64,000 nucleotides of DNA, taken from positions 62,001-126,000 of the forward strand of contig CALSUJ010000001.1 in assembly GCA_943789505.1 (NCBI GenBank). Direction: 5' to 3'. Position 1 is the first letter of the stretch. Each line of letters starts with the position of its first letter. The DNA is from an uncultured Flavobacteriales bacterium (GTDB lineage Bacteria > Bacteroidota > Bacteroidia > Flavobacteriales > BACL11). Below are positions 17,390-25,937 of the stretch, in pieces. The notes beneath the pieces were generated by a model. The model did no database searches, was not told the origin of the DNA, and saw only the letters and a list, made by a program, of their open reading frames with translations. The position numbers and the translations under genes were made by a program.

Positions 17390-18454
17390 ATGAAACAAAT
17401 TAATAACTGGATAAAAACAATAGTTTTTATTGCTATAATGATGCTTCCATTTCAAGAGAGTTTTGCTGGTAATGAGCAAAGAGCAGGGCAAGCTGGAGCT
17501 TCTGAATTATTAATCAACCCTTGGGCGAGAAGCTCAGGTTGGGCAGGTGCAAATATTGCCGGAGTTAGAGGAGTAGAAGGAATATATTCTAATGTTGCTG
17601 GTTTGGCATTTGTTCAAAAAACAGAATTAGTTTTTTCAAGTACTTCTTGGTTGCAAATAAGTGGCTTTAACAATGCAGTAAGTAATATTAGTTCATTTGG
17701 TATTGCTCAAAAAATAGGAGAGTCTGGAGTACTTGGTTTGTCTGTAATGAATATGGATTTTGGTGAAATTGAAATTACTACAGTAGATCTACCTGATGGA
17801 GGAATTGGTACTTATTCGCCGAAATTTATGAATATAGCTCTTTCTTACGCTAAAATATTCTCTAATAGTATTTATGGGGGTATTACTATCAAAATGATTT
17901 CTGAGCAAATTTCTAATGTAGGTGCTAACGGTATTGCTTTGGATGCAGGTATACAATACGTAGCAGGAGCAAAGGATAATTTAAAATTTGGTATTTCATT
18001 AAAAAATGTAGGGCCAAGAATGTCATTTACAGGTGATGGTCTTTCATTTAGAGGTTTTGCAGGTAATGAGGATGATTACAAAATGACTGTAGAACAAAGA
18101 TCTTCTGAACTTGAGCTTCCAGCTTTATTAAATATTGGGATATCATACGATATTAACGTGTTAAGACATAGATTAACAGGAGCTGGAACATTTACTTCTA
18201 ATTCATTTCAAAAAGATCAATATAGACTTGGAGGAGAATATTCTTATAGGGAAATGTTTATGGTGCGTCTAGGATATACTTATGAAGATGGTATTAGTAC
18301 GCCATCATCAAGAACAAATGCATTAAGAGGGCCTTCAGGTGGTTTTACACTTGAATTACCAATGGGTGCTAATACTTTCGGTTTGGATTATTCTTACCGT
18401 CATACTGATCCTTTCCAAGGTTCACACACTATTGGAGCTAGGATTAATTTATAA
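17390..18454 (+). CDS. PorV/PorQ-family outer-membrane protein
   Basis: A 354-residue barrel protein with signal peptide MLPFQESFAG ending near residue 27. The stretch AGQAGASELLINPWARSSGWAGANIAGVRGVEGIYSNVAGLAF is the hallmark start of PorV-family proteins, which share the FadL-type barrel fold. PorV itself carries T9SS substrates to the attachment machinery at the cell surface. The position 33 bases after a putative T9SS substrate, which follows a TonB receptor, suggests a substrate-dedicated paralog rather than the core PorV (inference). The core gene would normally lie near porU elsewhere. The terminator at 18480-18504 closes the module. Confidence 0.85.
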   Translation: MKQINNWIKTIVFIAIMMLPFQESFAGNEQRAGQAGASELLINPWARSSGWAGANIAGVRGVEGIYSNVAGLAFVQKTELVFSSTSWLQISGFNNAVSNISSFGIAQKIGESGVLGLSVMNMDFGEIEITTVDLPDGGIGTYSPKFMNIALSYAKIFSNSIYGGITIKMISEQISNVGANGIALDAGIQYVAGAKDNLKFGISLKNVGPRMSFTGDGLSFRGFAGNEDDYKMTVEQRSSELELPALLNIGISYDINVLRHRLTGAGTFTSNSFQKDQYRLGGEYSYREMFMVRLGYTYEDGISTPSSRTNALRGPSGGFTLELPMGANTFGLDYSYRHTDPFQGSHTIGARINL

Positions 18455-18479
18455 AATAAAAAAACAACATATAATGTTC

Positions 18480-18504
18480 AAAAAGGAAGGTAACTTCCTT
18501 TTTG
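18480..18504 (+). terminator. Terminator after the PorV-family gene
   Basis: Ten-base arms AAAAAGGAAG and CTTCCTTTTT flank a GTAA loop, ending in a T-run. It separates the surface module from greA. Confidence 0.8.
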
Positions 18505-18526
18505 TGCGTTTATAAGCATAAGAATT

Positions 18527-19000
18527 ATGAGTACAATATATTTATCACAAGAAGGCTATGATAACCTAAAAACCGAATTACAGAATCTAAAGTCAGTAGA
18601 TAGACCTAGAGTAATTAATCAAATTTCTGAAGCAAGAGATAAAGGTGATTTGTCAGAAAATGCAGAGTATGATGCTGCAAAAGAAGCCCAAGGGTTATTG
18701 GAAGCAAGAATTTCAAAATTAGAAAATGATGTAGCTAATGCAAGAGTTTTGGATCATCAGGATATGGATACTTCAACTGTGCATCTCTTAACTAAAGTAA
18801 CCATTAAAAATATGGCTAGTGGTATGGAAATGACTTATGCTATTGTTTCAGAAGCTGAAGCAGATTTAGCTGCTAAGAAAATTTCGGTTACTTCACCTAT
18901 AGGAAAAGGGTTGTTAGGAAAAGCAGTAGGTGATATTGCTGATATTGAGGTGCCAAATGGCATCATACATTTCGAGATTATTAAAATTACAACACTTTAA
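18527..19000 (+). CDS. greA: Transcription elongation factor GreA
   Basis: A 157-residue GreA that rescues backtracked RNA polymerase by stimulating transcript cleavage. The N-terminal coiled coil carries the acidic tip RDKGDLSENAEYDAAKEAQG near residues 36-55, where the Asp/Glu pair enters the secondary channel. The C-terminal globular domain contains SPIGKGLLGKAVGDIADIEVPNG, the usual GreA signature. The start ATG gives MSTIYLSQEGYDNL, as in homologs. Its stop overlaps the HIT gene start (TAATG), a common greA-HIT pairing in Bacteroidota. Confidence 0.97.
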   Translation: MSTIYLSQEGYDNLKTELQNLKSVDRPRVINQISEARDKGDLSENAEYDAAKEAQGLLEARISKLENDVANARVLDHQDMDTSTVHLLTKVTIKNMASGMEMTYAIVSEAEADLAAKKISVTSPIGKGLLGKAVGDIADIEVPNGIIHFEIIKITTL

Positions 19001-19395
19001 TGGCTAGTATATTTTCCAAAATAATAAATGATGAAATTCCTGCTTATAAAATTTTAGAGAATGAAAACTTTTTAGCTTTTTTGGATATTTTTCCGTTAGC
19101 AAAAGGACATGTCTTAGTTATTCCAAAAAAGGAAATGGATTATCTATTTGATATTTCTTCAGATGAATATGGGGAGCTTTGGAAGTTCGCACGACAAGTT
19201 GCTAAAGCAATGGATAAGGTAATTGACTGTAAGCGTATAGGAGTTGCAGTTATTGGCCTAGAAGTTCCTCATGCTCATATCCATTTAGTGCCTTTGAATA
19301 ATGTTTCAGATATTAATTTTGAACGTCCTAAATTAAGTTTCTCAGAAGAGGAAATGAATGAAGTTGCCCAAAATATTCGTAAGGCAATTCAATAA
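19000..19395 (+). CDS. HIT-family nucleotide-binding hydrolase
   Basis: A 131-residue histidine-triad protein. The catalytic motif EVPHAHIHLVPL places the three histidines at residues 91, 93 and 95; the N-terminal FSKIINDEIPAYKI and AFLDIFPLAKGHVLVIPK segments are typical of the Hint branch. These enzymes hydrolyse purine nucleoside phosphoramidates or related aminoacyl-AMP adducts. Translation is coupled to greA by a one-base overlap. It abuts the convergent ruvC without any gap, and no terminator separates them. Confidence 0.95.
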   Translation: MASIFSKIINDEIPAYKILENENFLAFLDIFPLAKGHVLVIPKKEMDYLFDISSDEYGELWKFARQVAKAMDKVIDCKRIGVAVIGLEVPHAHIHLVPLNNVSDINFERPKLSFSEEEMNEVAQNIRKAIQ

Positions 19396-19950
19396 CTATT
19401 TTTTTTGTTTATCTGGGTTGTCTTTCAAAAAAGCATCCCAGCCCGTATAGCTTTTTCCTCCCTTAGTAGGATTTCTTTGAAAATAATGACAAACGGCAGC
19501 AGCTAAACCATCTGTGGCGTCCAAATGTTTTGGCATTTCTTTAATATTTAGTAAGGATTGTAACATGGCAGCAACTTGTTCTTTGCTTGCTGTTCCTCTT
19601 CCAGTTATTGCCATTTTTATTTTCTTAGGAGCATATTCAAAAATAGGAACATCCCGGTAAAGTGCTGCTGACATGGCAACCCCTTGAGCTCTCCCAAGTT
19701 TTAGCATAGATTGAATATTCTTACCAAAGAAGGGTGCTTCAACTGCAAATTCATCAGGTTTATATTCGTCAACTAATTGCAGGGTGCGTTCAAATATTCT
19801 TTTCAATTTTAATTCGTGCGAACCTAATTTCGATAAATGAAGTACTCCCATTTGGATAAGTTCCATTTTATTTCCTTTAATATGAATTAATCCATATCCC
19901 ATAATGGTTGTTCCAGGATCTATTCCTAATATGATTTTATCAGTTTGCAA
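19396..19950 (-). CDS. ruvC: Holliday junction resolvase RuvC
   Basis: A 184-residue endonuclease that cleaves Holliday junctions during recombination, acting with RuvAB. The RNase H-like active site is complete: Asp11 in [13 protein letters not shown], Glu71 in [11 protein letters not shown], and Asp144 and Asp147 in [12 protein letters not shown]. The C-terminal tail ([23 protein letters not shown]) extends slightly beyond E. coli RuvC, as is usual in Bacteroidota. It is transcribed towards the HIT gene, stop codons back to back, and divergently from the flippase-like gene. Confidence 0.96.
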   Translation of the reverse strand: MQTDKIILGIDPGTTIMGYGLIHIKGNKMELIQMGVLHLSKLGSHELKLKRIFERTLQLVDEYKPDEFAVEAPFFGKNIQSMLKLGRAQGVAMSAALYRDVPIFEYAPKKIKMAITGRGTASKEQVAAMLQSLLNIKEMPKHLDATDGLAAAVCHYFQRNPTKGGKSYTGWDAFLKDNPDKQKK

Positions 19951-19954
19951 TTGT

Positions 19955-19962
19955 TATCTTTG
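19955..19962 (+). promoter_or_regulatory. Possible -7 element for the 20-23.6 kb membrane-protein operon
   Basis: TATCTTTG matches TAnnTTTG and lies 29 bases before the ATG at 19992, in the short gap after the divergent ruvC start. No -33 TTG at good spacing is visible. Confidence 0.45.
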
Positions 19963-19991
19963 TAATTAAAATTTTACAACAAAACTAAGCA

Positions 19992-20969
19992 ATGCTAACC
20001 AGAAAAACGATTGGCTTTCTAATAAAAATTGGAATTGTGGCTTTAGCCCTTTTCTTCTTGTATCAGCAACTTAACCTAAAAAGTGGGGTTGACAAGCATA
20101 GTGTAGATGATATAATTGCTAAACTTAAAGTCAATTATATTATTGTTATTGTAGTTGTTTTTATGATGTTTTTAAATTGGTTTTTGGAAGCATTAAAATG
20201 GCGTTTTTTAATTGCTAAGATTGAGAAAGTATCCATTAAACGTTCACTAAGAGCAATCTTTTCAGGAATTACTGTTTCAGCTTTTACTCCTAACAGGGTG
20301 GGTGAATATGGAGGTAGAGTTTTCTGCTTAGAGAAGGCTGACAGAATTCAAGCTGTACTCATTACGGTTATTGGTTCTATGGCACAATTATTGACGACTA
20401 TTATTTTTGGTTCTATTGGGTTGTTGTATTTACCTACCTATCAATCAGATTTCTCTTTATTTTTTGATAAAGTTAGTTTTGCCTATCCTGTTTTAGCCTT
20501 TATTCTTATTTTGTTGAATGTATTGTTGATTTTACTATTTCTGAATGTTTCTGTACTTACTAGTGTATTAACTAAGATTTCATTTTTAAAGAAATTTGAA
20601 AAATATAATGGCGTATTTTCTTTTTACTCTTTTGAAGAATTGTTAAAAGTACTTGGGTATTCTGTAGCAAGATATGTTGTATTTACTACTCAGTTTTTTA
20701 TTCTTTTACAATTGTTTGATGTGCAAATACTATATGCTGATGCTGTTATACTTATCATGTCTATGTTATTTGTTATTTCAGTAATTCCTACTATTGCAAT
20801 TACTGAAATTGGGGTTAGAGGTTCGGTTGCCTTATTTCTTTTTGGTTTAGTTTCAGCTAACACAGTCGGTATTTTATCGGCTACATTTGTCCTTTGGATA
20901 ATTAACTTATTAATTCCATCTCTTATTGGTGTTGTTTTTATTTTCACTCTTAAATTCTTTAGGAAATAA
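19992..20969 (+). CDS. Lysylphosphatidylglycerol synthase TM-region (YbhN/UPF0104)-family membrane protein
   Basis: A 325-residue inner-membrane protein with about eight hydrophobic segments, matching the flippase-like domain of the LPG synthase/AglD/YbhN family. It lacks the soluble aminoacyl-transfer domain of MprF, so it is not itself a lysyl-PG synthase. Family features include SAFTPNRVGEYGGRVFCL near residue 95 and TEIGVRGSVALFLFG near 270. Members are thought to move or retain lipids across the membrane. It overlaps the following glycosyltransferase by one base (TAATG), so the pair may build or export a glycolipid (inference). Confidence 0.8.
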   Translation: MLTRKTIGFLIKIGIVALALFFLYQQLNLKSGVDKHSVDDIIAKLKVNYIIVIVVVFMMFLNWFLEALKWRFLIAKIEKVSIKRSLRAIFSGITVSAFTPNRVGEYGGRVFCLEKADRIQAVLITVIGSMAQLLTTIIFGSIGLLYLPTYQSDFSLFFDKVSFAYPVLAFILILLNVLLILLFLNVSVLTSVLTKISFLKKFEKYNGVFSFYSFEELLKVLGYSVARYVVFTTQFFILLQLFDVQILYADAVILIMSMLFVISVIPTIAITEIGVRGSVALFLFGLVSANTVGILSATFVLWIINLLIPSLIGVVFIFTLKFFRK

Positions 20970-22072
20970 TGCAGATAATAGTACTGGTTATTTTATTTCT
21001 GTATTTGTTACTTATCCTAAAGTATTGGATAGGTTGGATAAAAAATAAAGCTACTGGTGTTAGTGATTTCCTACCTAAAGTATCTGTTATTATCGCACTG
21101 CGAAATGAACAGAAGCAAGTTATTCATTTGCTTTCTGAACTTAAAAAACAAGTTTATCCTATTGATAAGTTGGAGTTTATTTTGGTGAATGATCACTCAA
21201 CTGATTCTACTTTAGAATTATTAGAAAATTCAGCAATTGACAACTTGAGAGTTGTAAATATGCCTGATGGTATTTTTGGTAAAAAAAATGCAATTGCTAA
21301 AGCAATGAAACAGGCTAAAGGTGAAATTATTTTATCGTCTGATGCGGATTGTAGTTTTACTGCTCTTTGGGTGCATACTATGGTTGCCTATTTTGCTAAT
21401 AAAAATATAAAATTGGTTTCTGGTCCTGTTTCCTGTCATAAACAAAAAGGTATTTTCTTAGGATTACAAACTTTAGAATTTATCTCCTTAATTGGGAGTG
21501 GTGCTGGAGCTATTGGTGTTAATAATGCAATTTTTTGTAATGGAGCTAATATGGCCTATCGTAAAGCTGATTTTTTGGAATTGAATAATTTTGAAAATGA
21601 TGAGGCCGTAAGTGGTGATGATGTTTTTCTTTTGCATAGCGTAAAAGAAAAATACAAGGATGCTATAGCATTTGCAAAAGATGAAAATTCTATTGTACTT
21701 ACTGATGCTGTACAAACTGCTAAAGGTTTTATCAATCAAAGAAAAAGATGGACGTCTAAAACTAGCGGGTACAAAGATTTTGCAAGCATATATGCTTCTT
21801 TTTTGGTGTTATTTACCAACATTTCATTAGTATTTTTATTTGTGGGATATCTTTATTCAGATGCTTATTTTTATTTATTCCTGATGTTTTATGCGTTAAA
21901 ATTTGCGGTTGATTTTTTACTGTTATTCCCAGTGCTTTCATTTTTTAAACGTAAGGATTTACTAAAATGGATATTTCCCTTTGAATTATTCTATGCTTTT
22001 TATATTGTTTTAATTGTTGTTTTATCATTTACAAAATCCTTTGAATGGAAAGGAAGAATACACAAGAAATAG
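20969..22072 (+). CDS. Membrane-anchored family 2 glycosyltransferase
   Basis: A 367-residue GT2 enzyme. One N-terminal membrane segment (IIVLVILFLYLLLILKYW) precedes a GT-A domain with VSVIIALRNEQKQVIHLL near residue 35, NDHSTDSTLELL near 75 and the SDADC metal-binding motif near 125. The acceptor-side SGDDVFLLH and NQRKRWTSKT motifs (the QxxRW pattern) mark a processive-type or polyprenyl-linked enzyme. Two to three C-terminal membrane segments follow. Sugar and acceptor cannot be read from sequence. It is coupled to the upstream flippase-like gene, and its stop directly precedes the ABC permease ATG. Confidence 0.85.
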   Translation: MQIIVLVILFLYLLLILKYWIGWIKNKATGVSDFLPKVSVIIALRNEQKQVIHLLSELKKQVYPIDKLEFILVNDHSTDSTLELLENSAIDNLRVVNMPDGIFGKKNAIAKAMKQAKGEIILSSDADCSFTALWVHTMVAYFANKNIKLVSGPVSCHKQKGIFLGLQTLEFISLIGSGAGAIGVNNAIFCNGANMAYRKADFLELNNFENDEAVSGDDVFLLHSVKEKYKDAIAFAKDENSIVLTDAVQTAKGFINQRKRWTSKTSGYKDFASIYASFLVLFTNISLVFLFVGYLYSDAYFYLFLMFYALKFAVDFLLLFPVLSFFKRKDLLKWIFPFELFYAFYIVLIVVLSFTKSFEWKGRIHKK

Positions 22073-23125
22073 ATGAAAGCAAATTCTTTAAATATCTTGG
22101 CATGGAAAAAATTAAGAAAAGATAAATTATCATTTTTAGCTTTAGTCTTCATTTTTTCATGTGTTTTGTTGGGGATTTTTGCGGTTGTTTTGAGTCCTGA
22201 TAGCACCCCAATGGCAAATGAAATGCACATTGAATTGGCTACTCAGAAACCACTTACTAAAATCCTCTTTTTAGAAATTCCAAAACAAGATATAAAGCAA
22301 GTTTCTTTTATGGAAGGGATTTTTATTGGAAAGCCCTCTACAGTAAATAGAATTCCAATTGATAAATATACTGCGATTAATAATGGAGTTACTTACTTGC
22401 CTTATCAATCTGAATTTATGCAATCCTTTATAGGCAGTCATAAGATAAAAAGTCAAACATTTTATTTTGGGACAGATATATATGGAAGAGATTTATTGAG
22501 TCGAATACTAAATGGAATTCGTATTTCTTTATCAGTTGGTTTTATAGCTGTATTTCTTTCTTTATTCATAGGGATAACTTTAGGGTTAATTGCAGGTTAT
22601 TTCAGAGGAAAAACGGATGATATAATTATGTGGTTTGTTAATGTAGTTTGGTCTATCCCCACCTTACTAATGGTAATTGCCATAACTTTAGCATTAGGAA
22701 AAGGTTTTTGGCAAGTATTTGTTGCAGTTGGCCTTACCATGTGGGTGGAGGTTGCCCGTATTGTTAGAGGGCAAGTATTATCGATTAGAGAATTAGAATA
22801 TGTAGAGGCAGGAAAAGCCCTAGCATATAAACCATTTAGAATAATTTTCAAACACATATTACCTAATGTAATTGGACCGGTTATTGTAATTTCTGCAGCC
22901 AATTTTGCTGCTGCAATTTTGATAGAAGCTGGGCTTTCCTTTTTAGGAATTGGCGCACAACCACCTATTCCAAGTTGGGGTGGAATGATTAAAGATCATT
23001 ATAGCTATATAATTATGGATAAAGCTTATTTGGCTATTATTCCAGGTATGGCAATTATGAGTTTGGTATTGGCTTTTATGTTATTAGGTAATGGTTTACG
23101 TGATGCATTTGATGTTAAAAATTAA
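22073..23125 (+). CDS. Peptide-type ABC transporter permease (OppC/DppC family)
   Basis: A 350-residue inner-membrane permease. The N-terminal OppC_N-type segment (WKKLRKDKLSFLALVFIFSC) leads to a periplasmic stretch of roughly 100 residues before the binding-protein-dependent transport core. That core includes FFGTDIYGRDLLSRILNGIRISLSVG-type sequence and the cytoplasmic EAA loop EAGKALAYKPFRIIFKHILPN that contacts the ATPase. Such permeases pair with OppB, OppD/F and OppA for peptide or nickel uptake, but none of these partners is in the window. It is probably co-transcribed with the GT2 gene, starting at the next base after its stop. Confidence 0.88.
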   Translation: MKANSLNILAWKKLRKDKLSFLALVFIFSCVLLGIFAVVLSPDSTPMANEMHIELATQKPLTKILFLEIPKQDIKQVSFMEGIFIGKPSTVNRIPIDKYTAINNGVTYLPYQSEFMQSFIGSHKIKSQTFYFGTDIYGRDLLSRILNGIRISLSVGFIAVFLSLFIGITLGLIAGYFRGKTDDIIMWFVNVVWSIPTLLMVIAITLALGKGFWQVFVAVGLTMWVEVARIVRGQVLSIRELEYVEAGKALAYKPFRIIFKHILPNVIGPVIVISAANFAAAILIEAGLSFLGIGAQPPIPSWGGMIKDHYSYIIMDKAYLAIIPGMAIMSLVLAFMLLGNGLRDAFDVKN

Positions 23126-23135
23126 AAGATAAAAA

Positions 23136-23636
23136 ATGGAATTGATATTTTCAGCACTTATAATCTTCTCCCTTAGGCTTGCTGACCAGAGTTTAGGGAC
23201 AATGAGGTCTTTATTAGTTGCAAAGAATAAACCAGTTTATGCTGCTCTTATTGGCTTAGTTGAATCGGCAATTTGGATAATAGCTATTTCACAAGTTATA
23301 AAGGACATTGATGATCCCGTACTTATTGCTGCTTATGCGGCAGGTTTTGCTGCTGGAACTATTTTAGGATCTTATATTGAGCGTATTGTTGGTGTAGGCA
23401 ATATTGTGGTAAGGGTTTTTTCTCCGGCTAACTCACCCTCAGTAGCTGAAGCACTTAGAGAAAACGGCCATGGAGTAACTGTAATTAATGGGGAAGGCAA
23501 AGATGGTCCTGTAAAAATCTATTGGTGCGTAATTTCTAGGAGAAAATTGAAATCTGTTCTGAAAATGATTGAAAAAATTAATCCAAAGGCTTATATTACT
23601 ACTGATATGACAAGTCCTACTTCTTTGAAAAAGTAA
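23136..23636 (+). CDS. UPF0316 membrane protein (DUF5698/DUF2179)
   Basis: A 166-residue protein with three N-terminal membrane helices carrying the RLADQSLGTMRSLLVAK motif typical of UPF0316 and a C-terminal DUF2179 domain of about 60 residues. Homologs such as B. subtilis YebE-like proteins have no established function; DUF2179 domains may bind a small ligand. It lies ten bases after the permease stop and is the last gene before a bidirectional terminator, so it ends the operon that begins near 19992. Confidence 0.85.
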   Translation: MELIFSALIIFSLRLADQSLGTMRSLLVAKNKPVYAALIGLVESAIWIIAISQVIKDIDDPVLIAAYAAGFAAGTILGSYIERIVGVGNIVVRVFSPANSPSVAEALRENGHGVTVINGEGKDGPVKIYWCVISRRKLKSVLKMIEKINPKAYITTDMTSPTSLKK

Positions 23637-23706
23637 GAAACTCACTATACAGAATACGATTTCAGTAAATATTAAATTTATTTTAAGTTATGCTACTCTA
23701 AAAACG

Positions 23707-23743
23707 AAAAAAGCTGAAGAATATGAAATTCTTCAGCTTTTTA
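23707..23743. terminator. Bidirectional terminator after the UPF0316 gene
   Basis: Long complementary arms, AAGCTGAAGAAT and ATTCTTCAGCTT, flanked by A and T runs, with a five-base loop. It lies between the convergent UPF0316 and DUF3127 genes. Confidence 0.88.
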
Positions 23744-23792
23744 TATTGTAATTCATAATGCTAAAAATTGTACAGATTAGCAAATGATATTT

Positions 23793-24146
23793 CTAGAATG
23801 GTAAATCATCATCTTCTGACGCAGGGGCATTAAATGCAGGTGCTGCATCCATTTCCGGGCTTCCAGCTCCTTGGCTTTCAATTCTCCAAGCATCAATGTT
23901 ATGAAAATATTTTCCGTTATATTCTCTTGATGATAAGTTAAAAGAAATCTCAACTTGATCTCCTTCATTATGATGGTTTAACATTTCAATTTTATCTTCT
24001 CCAAATAACTGAAAACAAACTTCAGGATTATATTGCGCGCCAGTATCTATAAGAAAAGATTGCTTTTTCCATTCTTTCCCCGCTTTTGATGTTCCGCTTT
24101 CTACACTTAACTTTCTACTTAACTTTCCTTTTACTGATAAACTCAT
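23793..24146 (-). CDS. DUF3127 protein, OB-fold/SSB-like, with acidic DDDLPF tip
   Basis: A 117-residue soluble protein of the DUF3127 family, recognised from SVKGKLSRKLSVESGTSKAGKEWKKQSF at the start, FQLFGEDKIEMLN near residue 45 and the beta-rich NLSSREYNGKYFHNIDAWRI near 72. The predicted fold is an OB barrel. A flexible Ala/Pro-rich linker leads to the C-terminus SEDDDLPF, strikingly like the acidic tip through which single-stranded DNA-binding proteins recruit repair enzymes. DUF3127 has no settled function; a role in ssDNA binding or repair is inferred from fold and tail. A TAATTTTG promoter element lies 24 bases upstream. Confidence 0.82.
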   Translation of the reverse strand: MSLSVKGKLSRKLSVESGTSKAGKEWKKQSFLIDTGAQYNPEVCFQLFGEDKIEMLNHHNEGDQVEISFNLSSREYNGKYFHNIDAWRIESQGAGSPEMDAAPAFNAPASEDDDLPF

Positions 24147-24170
24147 CTTATATATTTTAAATTAGTAGTA

Positions 24171-24178
24171 CAAAATTA
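24171..24178 (-). promoter_or_regulatory. Predicted -7 element for the DUF3127 gene
   Basis: On the minus strand the bases read TAATTTTG, a full match to TAnnTTTG, ending 24 bases before the ATG at 24146. Confidence 0.5.
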
Positions 24179-24238
24179 AATAAAAAAAGCACTAAAAAAT
24201 CTTTAAAGCCCCTTTTGTGTGTGAATGTTAAAAAATAA

Positions 24239-24246
24239 TATCTTTG
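24239..24246 (+). promoter_or_regulatory. Promoter of tRNA-Leu(TAG)
   Basis: TATCTTTG matches TAnnTTTG; TTG at 24215-24217 is 21 bases upstream. The tRNA begins 12 bases after the element, the same spacing seen for tRNA-Gly at 50680. Confidence 0.65.
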
Positions 24247-24258
24247 CCTTCCTTTATT

Positions 24259-24340
24259 GCGGGTGTGGCGGAATTGGTAGACGCGCTAGACTTAGGATCT
24301 AGTGCCGCAAGGTGTGAGAGTTCGAGTCTCTCCACCCGTA
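24259..24340 (+). tRNA. tRNA-Leu (anticodon TAG)
   Basis: The 82 bases fold into a class II tRNA: acceptor arms GCGGGTG and CACCCGT, a D-loop containing AATTGGTAGACG, anticodon stem CTAGA/TCTAG around loop CTTAGGA, a short variable arm, and a T-loop TTCGAGT. Anticodon TAG reads leucine CUA and related codons. The CCA end is not encoded. Confidence 0.96.
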
Positions 24341-24341
24341 C

Positions 24342-24384
24342 AAAAAAGTGGAATTCTATTTTAACATTAGAATTCCACTTTTTT
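24342..24384 (+). terminator. Terminator after tRNA-Leu(TAG)
   Basis: Arms AGTGGAATTCTA and TAGAATTCCACT, with flanking A and T runs and a nine-base loop, directly follow the tRNA. The 180 bases from here to trigger factor contain only the tig promoter region. Confidence 0.85.
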
Positions 24385-24533
24385 AGTTTTAAAGGATTAG
24401 TAAATACTATCGGAATTAAAACAGTATGATTTGTTAATATTTTCTATTCTTTCACAGTTGTTATTTTTCTCAAACAGCAAATAATCTCTTTCTTTTTATA
24501 TGTATCCTTGTTTCATAATCAGATAAATAAGTG

Positions 24534-24541
24534 TATTTTTG
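24534..24541 (+). promoter_or_regulatory. Promoter of the tig-clpP-clpX operon
   Basis: TATTTTTG matches TAnnTTTG; TTG at 24508-24510 lies 23 bases upstream. The trigger factor ATG is 27 bases downstream. Confidence 0.65.
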
Positions 24542-24568
24542 CAGCCCTTTTTAAAAAATAAATAAAAG

Positions 24569-25921
24569 ATGAAACTTACACAAAGCAAAGCAAAAGATTT
24601 AATGGCAACTATTACTGTTGAGTTAGTAGCAGCAGATTATTCTGAAAAAGTTGACAAAATATTAAAAGATTACCGTAAAACGGCTGACGTTCCAGGTTTC
24701 AGAAAAGGAAAAACACCTATGGCAATCATTAATAAAAAATACAGAACTTCTGTTATTGTGGAAGAGGTGAATAAATTACTTCAAGATGAATTATATAAAC
24801 ATATTTCTGCTGAGAAAGTAAGAGTTTTAGGTTCACCTATGCCAATTGACGAAACACCTATTGATTGGGAAAATACTGAAGACTTTACTTTTCAATATGA
24901 GGTAGGTTTAGCGCCAGAGTTTGATGTAAAAATTACAGCTAAAGATAAATTAAACTACTATAAAATTAAAGCAGATGCTAAATTAGTAGATGGATATTGT
25001 ACTGATATTGCAAAGCGTTATGGTAAAATGAGTAATCCAGAGGTTTCTGTTGAAGGAGATTTAATTTTTTGTGCAATATCTCAATTAGATGTTGATGGAA
25101 ATGTTATGTCAAATGGAATTTCAAATGAAGCAACTGTTGCTATGGAATATATTGCTGATGCGAAAATTAAAAAACAGTTTGTTGGCGTTAAAAAGGATGA
25201 TGTACTTAAAGTAAATGTTATGAAAGCTTTTACGAATCATTCTGATTTAGGGTCTATGTTAAATGTTTCTCATGATGCGTTACATAATTTGACTTCAGAA
25301 GAATTTCAGTTTACAGTAAAAAATATAAATCAATTGGCTCCAGCTGAGTTAACTACTGAATTATTTGACAAAGTGTATGGTGAAGGAAAAGTGAAAGATG
25401 TAAAAGAATTTAAGGCTAAAGTACAAGAGGAAGCAGAAGTGCAGTTTGTTGGAGAAAGTGATAGAATGCTTAAGAATGATATTGTAACTTATTTTATTGA
25501 AAAATTAAAATTACAAATGCCAGATGATTTCTTAAAAAGATGGTTGGTTCAAACTTCTGAACAACCAATTACTATGGAAATGCTAGCAACTGAATACGAT
25601 ATGTATGCTAAAAGTTTGCAATGGCAATTAATTGAAAACAAAATCTTAGAAAATTATGAGGTTAAAGTTACTCAGGAGGATGTTTTGAATCAAACTAAAA
25701 AGCTAATCGGTTCGCAAATGAAACAATATGGTCAGCCTGAAGGTGATGATGCACAATTGACTGATATTGCAACAAATATCCTTAAAAATGAAGAGGAAAG
25801 AAAAAAAATATACGATCAGATTTTTGATGAAAGAACTTTAGTTGTTTATAAAGAAAATTTCAAATTAACTGAAAAGAACGTTACTTATGATGAATTTGTT
25901 AAATTAGCATCAGGAAAATAA
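24569..25921 (+). CDS. tig: Trigger factor
   Basis: A 450-residue ribosome-associated chaperone. The N-terminal ribosome-binding domain has the loop VPGFRKGKTPMAIINKKY near residues 40-57, a clear match to the GFRxGKxP signature. The middle FKBP-like region is weakly conserved and probably lacks efficient prolyl isomerase activity, as in other Bacteroidota (inference). The helical C-terminal arms follow. It is the first gene of the classical tig-clpP-clpX order, with clpP 16 bases downstream, linking folding of new chains to ATP-dependent proteolysis. Confidence 0.93.
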   Translation: MKLTQSKAKDLMATITVELVAADYSEKVDKILKDYRKTADVPGFRKGKTPMAIINKKYRTSVIVEEVNKLLQDELYKHISAEKVRVLGSPMPIDETPIDWENTEDFTFQYEVGLAPEFDVKITAKDKLNYYKIKADAKLVDGYCTDIAKRYGKMSNPEVSVEGDLIFCAISQLDVDGNVMSNGISNEATVAMEYIADAKIKKQFVGVKKDDVLKVNVMKAFTNHSDLGSMLNVSHDALHNLTSEEFQFTVKNINQLAPAELTTELFDKVYGEGKVKDVKEFKAKVQEEAEVQFVGESDRMLKNDIVTYFIEKLKLQMPDDFLKRWLVQTSEQPITMEMLATEYDMYAKSLQWQLIENKILENYEVKVTQEDVLNQTKKLIGSQMKQYGQPEGDDAQLTDIATNILKNEEERKKIYDQIFDERTLVVYKENFKLTEKNVTYDEFVKLASGK

Positions 25922-25937
25922 TATAAAAACTACAATC

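Noticed and set aside
24244-24429. Open reading frame across tRNA-Leu(TAG)
   Set aside because: It is fully explained by the tRNA and its terminator.
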